Assembly (NCBI RefSeq): GCF_900625105.1
Contig: NZ_UYYD01000001.1
Span: 682,001-746,000, forward strand
DNA length: 64,000 bases
Direction: 5' to 3'
DNA from: Agathobaculum sp. Marseille-P7918
Lineage (GTDB): Bacteria; Bacillota; Clostridia; Oscillospirales; Butyricicoccaceae
Below, one piece after another: positions 50,646 through 60,979 of the stretch. Numbering within the stretch: position 1 is the first letter of the stretch; each line of letters starts with the position of its first letter. The notes under the pieces were generated by a model. The model was not told where the DNA came from, made no database searches, and was given only the letters and a program-made list of their open reading frames with translations. A program made the translations under genes and the position numbers.

Positions 50646-51818
50646 GTGGCACTGTTGCTGCGCGACGTCTATGCGGACACCCGGCAGCGGTTTCAGCTGC
50701 AGCTTTTGGCCGGAGAACGGGGACTGAACCGCTGCATGCGCTGGGTCTATGTTTCCGAGGATTACACCACCGCGGATTTTCTCTACGGCGGGGAGCTGAT
50801 CCTCACCACCGGCGTGCTCAGCGGCAAAAGCGAGGGCTGGCTGCTGCACCTGCTGGACAGCATTTTCCGGCAGCACGCCTGCGGCCTAATCATCAACGAA
50901 GGGCCGTATCTGGACCGGCGGAACATCCCGCAGGAAGTGCTGGATTTTTGCAATACCAAGGATTTCCCGCTGTTTGTGATGCCTTGGCATATCCACATTT
51001 ACGATATCACCCGGGATTACTGCGACCGCATTTTCACCGACGCACGGCGCGATGAGGCCATCGGGCGGGCCTTTTTGACCTTGCTCGACCGCGAGGCTGC
51101 ACAGGGCCCGGCGCTGCGGCTGCTGGCCGATCAGGGCTTTGCCCCGCAGGGGCCGTATTCTGTCGTGCAGCTGCAGCTCTCCCCCGAAACCCCGGCCGAT
51201 CCGGTGCTGCGCGACTGGATTTCCGGCTTTTTGCTGCCCTTTCCGGCCTTTGCGCTGCTCGATCAGCCCAACCCGTGGCTGGTCTGCCGGGCTGACGGAC
51301 GGGACACGGTAGAGCAGCTAGTCGAAGCCTTGCAAACCGGGCTGCAAGCGCGGTTTCCCAACCGGACAGTCGCGGCCGGGATCGGCGGGCAGGTTTCCAG
51401 TCTGGACCTGCTGGCGCGCAGCCTGGAACAGGCGCAGGCCGCGCTGCGCTGGGGCAAAAGCCGGGCACAGAGCCGGGCCAGCTACGACGACATGGGCTTT
51501 TTCCGTCTGCTGCTCGAGGTGCCGAGCCGCGCCTTTTTGGAGGGCTATGTGCGCGAACAGCTGGGCGCAGTGCTGGACTACGACGCCCGGCATGACAGCG
51601 ACTTTGCGCAGACGCTGTATCTGTATCTGGTGCATCAGGGCAGCATTCAGGCCATCGCGGCGCAGTCGTTTTTCCACCGCAACACGATCAGCCACCGGAT
51701 CACCATCCTGCGCGACAAGCTGGGCTACCGCTTGGACGACCCGGCGGCCTGTTTCCAGCTGCTGACCGCCTTTGAGATCCGGGATTTTCTGCGCACATGC
51801 GCGCAGCCGTCGGTATAG
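50646..51818 (+). CDS. PucR-family transcriptional regulator
   Basis: 390 residues. The N-terminal PucR domain (about 10-130: LLAGERGLNRCMRWVYVSEDYTTADFLYGGELILTTG) is followed by a GGDEF-like middle region and a C-terminal PucR-type helix-turn-helix (about 340-385: SIQAIAAQSFFHRNTISHRI). Such proteins regulate purine, polyamine and GABA use. The divergent position next to a GABA-aminotransferase-like gene supports that. I chose a GTG start at 50646 (encoding MALLLRDVY..), eight bases after AAAGGGGGC. The open frame runs further upstream but through the promoter. Confidence 0.85.
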   Translation: MALLLRDVYADTRQRFQLQLLAGERGLNRCMRWVYVSEDYTTADFLYGGELILTTGVLSGKSEGWLLHLLDSIFRQHACGLIINEGPYLDRRNIPQEVLDFCNTKDFPLFVMPWHIHIYDITRDYCDRIFTDARRDEAIGRAFLTLLDREAAQGPALRLLADQGFAPQGPYSVVQLQLSPETPADPVLRDWISGFLLPFPAFALLDQPNPWLVCRADGRDTVEQLVEALQTGLQARFPNRTVAAGIGGQVSSLDLLARSLEQAQAALRWGKSRAQSRASYDDMGFFRLLLEVPSRAFLEGYVREQLGAVLDYDARHDSDFAQTLYLYLVHQGSIQAIAAQSFFHRNTISHRITILRDKLGYRLDDPAACFQLLTAFEIRDFLRTCAQPSV

Positions 51819-51900
51819 CAAAAAGCCGCAAAGATAACGTTTGATGCCTGCGCCTATCGGCGCTGCGCTGTCCGGATAAAACCATACCGTTCCCGCGGCG

Positions 51901-51943
51901 AAAAGGGCTTGTTGTCTGTCCATGGCAGACACCAAGCCCTTTT
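51901..51943. terminator. Bidirectional terminator
   Basis: Arms AAAAGGGCTTG / CAAGCCCTTTT with an inner GTCTG/CAGAC stem, between the convergent pucR-like and response-regulator genes. Confidence 0.9.
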
Positions 51944-51997
51944 GTTTTGCCTTAACACAGCGGTTGTTACGCGCCGCCCGTGTTTTGCGGCAGCCGG

Positions 51998-52690
51998 TTA
52001 CCCTTGCTCCGGTAAGCAGCGGTACACGATGCAGGGGCGGCCGCCGGTGCTGTAATTCATTTCGCTTTCGACAATATGCTGTTCGGACAGATAATTCATA
52101 TAGCGGCGCACGGTCACCACCGACAGGCCGACTTGCGAGGCGATGTCATCGCTGGTGTGCGCCTCTTCAGGCTTGGAGCGGAGATAGCGCTCGATCCGCT
52201 CGAGCGTCTGGGCCTGCAACCCTTTGGGCGGCGCTGCAGTCGAGGCAGCAAGATTGCCGTGCGCATCGGAAAACAGCGCACGATCGAGCAAACTCTGGTC
52301 GATCGTGCCGTTTTGTATCGCCTGACGGCGCTGACAAAAGTGCTCCAGCGCCAGCTGAAAGCGTTCATAGGCAAACGGCTTGACCAGATAGTCGATGATG
52401 CCCAGCCGCATCATAGTTTGCACCGTTTCCGCATCGTTTGCGGACGTGACCATAATGACATCCGCGTTGACGCCTTTCACGCGAAGGATGTGCAGCAGTT
52501 CGGAGCCGTTCATCTGCGGCATAAATACATCGAGCACAATCAAATCCACCGCGTGATTTTGCAGATAAACCAACGCAGGATTGGCGGAAGAAAAGGTTTT
52601 CACAACGGTAAAGCGAGGATCCAGATCGATATAGCGCGCATTCAGGCGGGTGATAATCGGGTCATCCTCAATAATAACAGCAGTATACAT
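51998..52690 (-). CDS. CitB/DcuR-family response regulator
   Basis: 230 residues. The receiver domain (1-120) has acidic pocket EDD (8-10), phosphoacceptor Asp54 in VLDVFMP, Thr/Ser in VTSAN, and Lys in VKPF. A linker leads to a helix-turn-helix (about 170-215: TSDDIASQVGLSVVTVRRYMNYLSEQHIV), the CitB/DcuR-type output. It is paired with the sensor kinase 17 bases upstream. Family members control di- and tricarboxylate uptake and fermentation; no such transport gene is in this window, so the targets are elsewhere. Confidence 0.88.
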   Translation of the reverse strand: MYTAVIIEDDPIITRLNARYIDLDPRFTVVKTFSSANPALVYLQNHAVDLIVLDVFMPQMNGSELLHILRVKGVNADVIMVTSANDAETVQTMMRLGIIDYLVKPFAYERFQLALEHFCQRRQAIQNGTIDQSLLDRALFSDAHGNLAASTAAPPKGLQAQTLERIERYLRSKPEEAHTSDDIASQVGLSVVTVRRYMNYLSEQHIVESEMNYSTGGRPCIVYRCLPEQG

Positions 52691-52707
52691 GGTTCTCTCC
52701 TGCTCCT

Positions 52708-54318
52708 TTAATAGGGATCGTTGACGGTGATGATAAACGATGTGCCGACCCCGGGTTCGGATTCGACCCGGATGGCGCCGTGATAGGCGGAAACCATATC
52801 CTGCACCAGCGACAGGCCGGTGCCGTGCCCCGTCCCCTTGGTGGTATAGCCCCGCTCGAAGATGCGCCGGACGGTTTCGGGCGGCATGCCGGGGCCGGTA
52901 TCGTCCACACTGATCAGCAGACCGTGTTCTCCGTCCTGAATGCTGACCGTGACCTCGCGCGGCACCGAATCCGGCACATTGCGCAGCGCGTCAAAGGCGT
53001 TTTCGGTCAGGTTTCCGATGACCGTCACCAGTCCCCCGGCCGGCATATACCGATTGTCCACCCGAAGCTGGCTGGACGACGTGAGCCCAAACCGGATGCC
53101 CAGTTCGGCGGCACGATAGGCTTTGCCGATGAGCAGCGCCGCGATGGACGGCTCGTGGATGCGGTCGGAAATAAAGCGGATGGACTGCGCGCGGGTTTGT
53201 GTGATTTGCAGCACATAGTCCTCGGCCTGTTTGATTTCCCCGAGCTGGAGCAGGCCAAGAATCACATGCAGCTTGTTGGTGAATTCATGCGTATAAGAGC
53301 GCAAAGCTTCCAGAATGTGACGCACGCCGGTCAGGTCCTGCGCCAGCTGAATGACTTCGGTGCGGTTGCGGAAAATCGCCACCGCGCCCTCGATCTTCCC
53401 GTTGCGCCAAAGCGGAATGCGGTCCGAGAGGACGGCAATGTGTTTGATGGATTCCAGATTGACGTTATATTCTGCGCAGCCGGTCTCCATGACGCGCGCG
53501 ATGGTAGAACCGGGATAGAACGCGCTGAGCGGCTGGCCGAGCGCCTCCTGCGGGGTCGTCTTGAGCAGATCGGCCGCGAACTGATTGAGATAGGTGATGC
53601 AGCCGGTCAGGTCGATGGCCAGCAGCCCTTCGTCGAGCGCGTTTAAGATATCGCTGCGCTGCAAAAACAGATGGCGGAAGGCATCCGGCTCATAGCCGAG
53701 CAGTTCCTGCTTGATGTGCCGGGTCAGGCGCAGGCTGAGCAGATTGCCGAGCATCAGCGCCGCGACGGCGATGAACAGGTGCACCGCAAGGGTACGCAGC
53801 ACGGTCAGGTGAATGGACTGCATATAGATCGCCGCCATGGTAAAGCCGCTCACCTGGCCACTGTTATCATAAACGGCGGCGTATGCGCACCGGTCCGCAT
53901 TGGCGGGCGCTTCGTGGTTATACAGCATCGTGCTGCCGCCCGACTGGAAATGGGAAAGAACATCCTCGCTCAATGCGGACAGGCCGGACAGGTCGCTCGA
54001 CTGCGAATCCAGATCATAAAACGCAATGGGCGTGCCGTCGGCATCGTAGACCGCAAATACATCAATGTTGGGCACCTCGCGCACCGTGTGCTCCACATAT
54101 TGCTGCAGCCGCACCGCATTGTTCTCTTCGGTCAGCAGCGAAGTGCCTGCCGCCACCTGCACCGCGCTTAAAAGCACCTGATCGCGCACTTTGGCATCCT
54201 GTTTCAGACTGATCCACAGGCTGGCGCAAAAGGCCAGCAGCAGTGTCACACAGATGCAGACCACCAAAATCCTGCGGATCTGCCCATAGAGTTGCAGCGA
54301 CGGAGTACTGTTTTTCAT
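52708..54318 (-). CDS. CitA/DcuS-family sensor histidine kinase
   Basis: 536 residues. Two transmembrane helices (about 15-38 and 172-196) bracket an extracellular sensor of about 135 residues (Cache/PDC-like). A cytoplasmic PAS (about 222-320) follows, then the phosphoacceptor His344 in RSYTHEFTNKLHVILGL (typical CitA/DcuS H-box), an N-box in GNLTENAFDALRN, and the G-box DTGPGMPPE. It senses an external carboxylate in known relatives. It is divergent from the ATP synthase operon, with its own promoter. AGGAAGGAAG precedes the ATG. Confidence 0.88.
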   Translation of the reverse strand: MKNSTPSLQLYGQIRRILVVCICVTLLLAFCASLWISLKQDAKVRDQVLLSAVQVAAGTSLLTEENNAVRLQQYVEHTVREVPNIDVFAVYDADGTPIAFYDLDSQSSDLSGLSALSEDVLSHFQSGGSTMLYNHEAPANADRCAYAAVYDNSGQVSGFTMAAIYMQSIHLTVLRTLAVHLFIAVAALMLGNLLSLRLTRHIKQELLGYEPDAFRHLFLQRSDILNALDEGLLAIDLTGCITYLNQFAADLLKTTPQEALGQPLSAFYPGSTIARVMETGCAEYNVNLESIKHIAVLSDRIPLWRNGKIEGAVAIFRNRTEVIQLAQDLTGVRHILEALRSYTHEFTNKLHVILGLLQLGEIKQAEDYVLQITQTRAQSIRFISDRIHEPSIAALLIGKAYRAAELGIRFGLTSSSQLRVDNRYMPAGGLVTVIGNLTENAFDALRNVPDSVPREVTVSIQDGEHGLLISVDDTGPGMPPETVRRIFERGYTTKGTGHGTGLSLVQDMVSAYHGAIRVESEPGVGTSFIITVNDPY

Positions 54319-54358
54319 CCAGATTCTTCCTTCCTATCGTTCCATATCGCATTTCCCC

Positions 54359-54387
54359 ATTCTAACACAATAGGCGAATCGCATCAA
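54359..54387 (-). promoter_or_regulatory. Promoter of the two-component system
   Basis: Minus strand TTGATG, 17-base spacer, TAGAAT, about 40 bases upstream of the kinase start. Confidence 0.7.
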
Positions 54388-54476
54388 ATTAAATCGGACA
54401 GCACCGACAGAAACCGGCATTTTGCGCATTTTATTTTTTTTACTTTCGTAAGCGATCGATTTCACATTTCTCTCGC

Positions 54477-54482
54477 TATAAT
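54477..54482 (+). promoter_or_regulatory. -10 element of the ATP synthase operon
   Basis: TATAAT 38 bases upstream of the atpB start; no convincing -35 at 16-18 bases. Confidence 0.5.
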
Positions 54483-54519
54483 AGGTCCAAAGTTTAAAAA
54501 CCAAAAGGGGTGATGCCTG

Positions 54520-55206
54520 TTGGAGGCAATCAAAGCGGAACTCAATGCGCAGCTGCAGACGCATACGGCGTTTGAGATCCCGCTAAACGGCGGCATTCCG
54601 GTGCCGGAATCCGTCGTTGTGACCTGGGCGATCATGCTGGTGCTCGTGCTGGCGGCGATCTGGCTGACGCACGGGATGCGCAAAAGGCCGGGACGGCGAC
54701 AGATGGCCGCGGAAATGCTGGTTGGCTTTATCAACAACTTCTGCCGCGACTCGCTCGGCGAAGCCCACTGGCGCACGTTCGCGCCGTATCTGGGCACGGT
54801 CGGCCTGTATCTGGCGGTGGCCAATGTGTCCGGCCTGTTCGGCGTTGCACCGCCGACCAAAGACCTGAACGTCACAGCCGGTTTGGCCGTGATGAGCGCG
54901 GTGCTGATCTACGGCGCACAATTCCGTTATCACGGGCTGGGCGGCGGTCTGAAAAAGTTCGGGGCGCCGGTGGCAATCGTGGCGCCGCTCAACATCATGG
55001 AGATCGGCATTCGCCCATTGTCGCTTTGTATGCGTCTTTTCGGCAACATTTTCGCGGGCTTCGTGATCATGGAGCTCATCAAGCTGGCCGTTCCGGCCAT
55101 CATCCCGATTCCGTTCAGCCTGTATTTTGACGTGTTTGACGGCATGATCCAGGCGATTGTGTTTGTCTTTTTGACAACGCTGTTCCTGGCGGAATCCATC
55201 GAGTAA
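54520..55206 (+). CDS. atpB: F1Fo ATP synthase subunit a
   Basis: 228-residue membrane stator subunit with five or six helices. The essential half-channel arginine is Arg172 in LSLCMRLFGNIFAGFVIMEL. It forms the ion path with the c-ring. Translation appears to start at TTG (54520), eight bases after AAAAGGGGTGA; no ATG fits. It is the first gene of atpBEFHAGDC; no atpI or atpZ precedes it. It diverges from a CitA-type sensor gene. Confidence 0.92.
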   Translation: MEAIKAELNAQLQTHTAFEIPLNGGIPVPESVVVTWAIMLVLVLAAIWLTHGMRKRPGRRQMAAEMLVGFINNFCRDSLGEAHWRTFAPYLGTVGLYLAVANVSGLFGVAPPTKDLNVTAGLAVMSAVLIYGAQFRYHGLGGGLKKFGAPVAIVAPLNIMEIGIRPLSLCMRLFGNIFAGFVIMELIKLAVPAIIPIPFSLYFDVFDGMIQAIVFVFLTTLFLAESIE

Positions 55207-55245
55207 TCCACTTTCGACAACAAAAAGAATTAGGAGGAAATAAAA

Positions 55246-55461
55246 ATGGGTATTGCAATTGGCGCGGGCATCGCGGTTCTGACTGGTATTGGCGCGGGCA
55301 TCGGCATTGGTTTTGCAACGGGCAAGTCTTCCGAGGCGATCGCACGGCAGCCGGAATCCGCCGGCCAGATCAGCAAGAATCTGATCCTCGGCTGTGCACT
55401 GGCTGAGGCGACGGCGATTTACGGCTTCCTGATCGGTATCCTGCTCATCTTCATGTCCTGA
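55246..55461 (+). CDS. atpE: F1Fo ATP synthase subunit c
   Basis: 71-residue hairpin rotor subunit with the loop ARQPES and the ion-carrying carboxylate Glu54 in LAEATAIYG. Gln35 in the loop region matches the glutamine found in Na+-type c subunits, but the next ligand position after Glu54 is Ala55, not Ser/Thr, with Thr56 following and Tyr59 retained. This leaves the coupling ion open. It is preceded by TTAGGAGG, the best ribosome site of the operon, as expected for the multi-copy subunit. Confidence 0.95.
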   Translation: MGIAIGAGIAVLTGIGAGIGIGFATGKSSEAIARQPESAGQISKNLILGCALAEATAIYGFLIGILLIFMS

Positions 55462-55477
55462 TCGGGGGCGTTATCGG

Positions 55478-55969
55478 ATGATCCTGAATCTGAACGCGCA
55501 AATTATCTGGGTATTCGTCAACCTGCTGGTGCTGTTCCTGCTGATGAAGAAATTCCTGTTCGGGCCGGTCACCAAAATGCTGGATGAGCGGGCCAAAGAC
55601 GTGTCCGCCACGCTCGACCGGGCGGAAAGCCGTCTGGCCGAGGCCGAGCAGAGCAAGGCGTCGTCGGACGAGCAGTTGGCGCAGGCCCAGAGCGAGGCGG
55701 CCCGCATCATCGCCGCTGCCAAGCAGCGCGGGGAGCGAGAATATGAGCGCCGCGTTGCCGAGGCCGAACAGGCCGTACAGCGGCTCAACGCGCAGGCGGC
55801 GCAGCAGCGGGAAGCCGACCGCGCTGCCATGCTGGCGGACGCCAAAAAGCAAATTGCAGCGCTGGTGCTGCTGACCACGGCCAAGGTTTCCCAGTGCCGT
55901 CTGGATGGGGAAACCGACCGCAGCATGCTGGATTCCTTCCTGCAGGAGGAAGCGGGTGACGCATTATGA
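55478..55969 (+). CDS. atpF: F1Fo ATP synthase subunit b
   Basis: 163 residues. An N-terminal membrane helix (LNAQIIWVFVNLLVLFLLMKKFLF) is followed by a long Ala/Glu/Arg-rich coiled coil forming the peripheral stalk. The ATG at 55478 lies 17 bases after atpE. The end overlaps the atpH start by 4 bases (ATGA). Confidence 0.92.
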   Translation: MILNLNAQIIWVFVNLLVLFLLMKKFLFGPVTKMLDERAKDVSATLDRAESRLAEAEQSKASSDEQLAQAQSEAARIIAAAKQRGEREYERRVAEAEQAVQRLNAQAAQQREADRAAMLADAKKQIAALVLLTTAKVSQCRLDGETDRSMLDSFLQEEAGDAL

Positions 55970-56481
55970 GCACGGTGGCGGCCCGCTATGCGGCTGCGCT
56001 GCGCGAATCCGGCGGCACGCTGGAGGAGCTGCGGCGCACGGCCGACTATCTGACCGAATGCGCACCGCTGTGGGAAGCGCTTTGCAGCCCGGCGGTGGAA
56101 GTGCGGGAAAAGCATGCCGTGCTCGACCGGCTTCCGGACTTTACCGAGCGCGAAAACCTGCTGCATTTTTATAAAATGCTTGCGGAAAAAGGCCGGATGG
56201 CCCTGCTTCCCGAAATTGTGGACGCATATCGTCTGCTCGAACTGCATGCAAACAAGGAAGGCCTGTGCACGCTGCGCTGCGCCCGCGAGCTGGACGAAAA
56301 ACAGCTGGGCGAACTGGCGCGGCTGCTGTGCCGCAAGCATGGCTATCAGGCCATGACCATGGAAATCGTCATCGACCCGGCGGTGCTGGGCGGTTTTGTC
56401 GCCGAACTGGACGGCATTACCTATGACAAGAGCGTAGGCGGCCAGCTGCATGCGTTGGCACAGAGCCTGCAAAAGGGGTGA
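55966..56481 (+). CDS. atpH: F1Fo ATP synthase subunit delta
   Basis: 171-residue peripheral-stalk subunit linking b to the top of the alpha3beta3 head. It shows YAAALRESGGTLEEL at the N-terminus and the C-terminal IDPAVLGGFVAELDG..YDKSVGGQL element diagnostic of OSCP/delta. Coupled to atpF by an ATGA overlap and followed by atpA after 3 bases. Confidence 0.93.
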   Translation: MSTVAARYAAALRESGGTLEELRRTADYLTECAPLWEALCSPAVEVREKHAVLDRLPDFTERENLLHFYKMLAEKGRMALLPEIVDAYRLLELHANKEGLCTLRCARELDEKQLGELARLLCRKHGYQAMTMEIVIDPAVLGGFVAELDGITYDKSVGGQLHALAQSLQKG

Positions 56482-56484
56482 AAA

Positions 56485-57983
56485 TTGTTGAATCATTCTG
56501 ATGAAATTATATCCATCCTCCGCGAGGAGATTGAACAATATGATAACCGCACGCGCCGGGACGAGACCGGCACGGTGCTCGAAATCGGCGACGGCATCGC
56601 AACCGTGTACGGTCTGGGCCGCGCCGTATACGGCGAACTGGTGGAATTTGAAACCGGGGTGCGCGGCATCGTGCTCGGGCTGGAGCGCGACAGCGTCGGC
56701 GTCGTCCTGCTCGGCAGCGAAGCCGGCCTGCACGAAGGCTCGCAGGTGCGGCGCACCGGACGCGCAGCCGACGTACCGGTCGGCGACGCGATGCTCGGCC
56801 GCACGGTCAACGCGCTGGGCGAGCCGATCGACGGCCTCGGCCCGATCGACTGCACCGAGACCCGCCCGATCGAACGCGAAGCGCCGGGCGTTGTTACGCG
56901 TGAACCGGTCAAACAGCCGCTGCAAACCGGCATTCTCGCCATCGACGCGATGGTGCCCATCGGCCGCGGCCAGCGTGAGCTGATCATTGGCGACCGTCAG
57001 ACCGGCAAGACGTCGATCGCGGTCGACGCCATCCTGAACCAGAAGGGTCAGGGTGTCATCTGCATCTATGTTGCGATCGGCCAGAAGGCCTCCACGGTTG
57101 CCAAGCTGCGCGGCACGCTGGAGAAGCACGGCGCGCTGGAATACAGCATTATCCTGTCAGCGACGGCATCGGATTCCGCGCCGCAGCAGTACATTGCGCC
57201 CTATGCGGGTGCTGCCATCGGCGAATATTTTATGGAACAGGGCAAGGACGTGCTGATCGTTTACGACGACCTGACCAAGCACGCGGTCGCTTACCGTACG
57301 CTGTCCCTGCTGCTGCGCCGCTCGCCCGGCCGTGAAGCCTATCCGGGCGACGTATTCTATCTGCATTCGCGTCTGCTCGAGCGCGCCTGCCACCTGACCA
57401 AGGAATACGGCGGCGGCTCGATGACCGCCCTGCCGATCATCGAAACCCAGGCGGGCGACGTATCCGCGTACATTCCGACCAACGTTATTTCGATCACGGA
57501 CGGCCAGATCTATCTGGAAAACGATCTGTTCTTTGCGGGCCAGCGCCCGGCCGTCAACGTCGGCCTGTCGGTTTCCCGTGTCGGCGGCGCCGCACAGACC
57601 AAGGCGGTCAAGAAAACGGCCGGCACGCTGCGCATCGATCTGGCCCGTTTCCGCGAACTCGAGGTATTCACCCAGTTCAGCTCGGATCTGGATAAGGACA
57701 CCCGCCGCACGCTGGCGCACGGCAAGCAGCTGATGGAAATCCTCAAGCAGCCGCTCTGCCACCCGCTGCAGGTGTGGCAGCAGGCGGTCATCCTGTATGT
57801 CGCGACCAGCGGCCTGCTTTCCGATGTCCCGCTCGATCGGGTCAACCAGTTTGTCCGCGATTTTGCGGACAGTCTGCCCGATGCGCTGACGAGCGAGATC
57901 CAGTCGACCGGCACCCTGAGCGGCACGTCGGCAGAACAGATCCGCGAGGCGCTGGAAGCGTATAAAAAGCAGGTGGGTGCGGC

Positions 57984-57996
<13 letters not shown>
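56485..57996 (+). CDS. atpA: F1Fo ATP synthase subunit alpha
   Basis: 503 residues, normal length. P-loop GDRQTGKT (169-176). The conserved arginine-finger region is in [19 protein letters not shown]-terminal beta-barrel, central nucleotide domain and C-terminal helical bundle are all present. The start is a TTG at 56485 (or the TTG directly after) following AAAAGGGGTGAAAA. The 3' end overlaps atpG by 13 bases. Confidence 0.95.
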
Positions 57997-60350
<2,354 letters not shown>

Positions 60351-60351
<1 letters not shown>

Positions 60352-60752
60352 TGGAAAACCTGTTTTATTTGGAAATTATCACGCCGGAAAAGCAATTTTA
60401 TGTGGGTTCCGCCGAGGGGCTGGTCATCCCTGCCATCGACGGCTCGTACGGCGTGCAGCCCGGCCATGAGCCGGTCGTCACGGCGATCGAACCGGGTACC
60501 GCACGCTTTCAGGTCAACGGCGCATGGCAGGAGGTCGTCGTCAGCGACGGCATTGCCGAAATCATGCCGGATTACGCGATTCTTCTGGTCTCCAGCGCCG
60601 AGCGCCCGGATGAGATCGACCAAGCACGCGCCCTGCGTGCCAAGGAGCGCGCCGAAGAACGGCTGCGCCAGCACCAGAGCGTGCGCGAATACCACCTTTC
60701 CAAGGCGGCGCTGGCCCGCGCCATGGCACGTCTGCGCGCGCGGTCCAAGTAA
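60351..60752 (+). CDS. atpC: F1Fo ATP synthase subunit epsilon
   Basis: 133 residues. An N-terminal beta-sandwich (FYLEIITPEKQFYVGSAEGLVIPAIDGSYGV) and a C-terminal two-helix arm (LRAKERAEERLRQHQ) can inhibit rotation. It overlaps atpD by one base and is the last gene of the operon. No strong terminator follows, so some read-through toward xfp is possible. Confidence 0.93.
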
Positions 60753-60820
60753 CGCCGCCCAGCGGCCTGTCCCCTGCAAGCAGGCCATGGAACCAGGCGA
60801 AACGGACACACGATTCCGCT

Positions 60821-60848
60821 ATATATTGTGAAATTATTCACAATATAT
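60821..60848. promoter_or_regulatory. Rex operator upstream of xfp
   Basis: Perfect 12-bp arms ATATATTGTGAA / TTCACAATATAT around ATTA. It contains exactly TTGTGAA-N4-TTCACAA, the Rex consensus of Gram-positive bacteria. Rex releases DNA when NADH rises. Confidence 0.85.
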
Positions 60849-60895
60849 AAAAATGAGAATTTTGCGTCCCAAAAGATTGTTAAATTTTTAATTAT

Positions 60896-60901
60896 TATAA
60901 T
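60896..60901 (+). promoter_or_regulatory. -10 element candidate of xfp
   Basis: TATAAT about 80 bases upstream of the start, with TTGTTA only 13 bases before it. The spacing is poor, so the promoter may depend on an activator or be misplaced. Confidence 0.4.
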
Positions 60902-60979
60902 CTGGCAAGTGAAGTGACCGAGGTATACAATAATATCGGTAACAAAAAGTATTGCAGGCAAGAGAGGAGAATACAAATC

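Noticed and set aside
60753-60800. Terminator of the ATP synthase operon (GGCCTG / CAGGCC pairing).
   Set aside because: Weak stem and no T-run.
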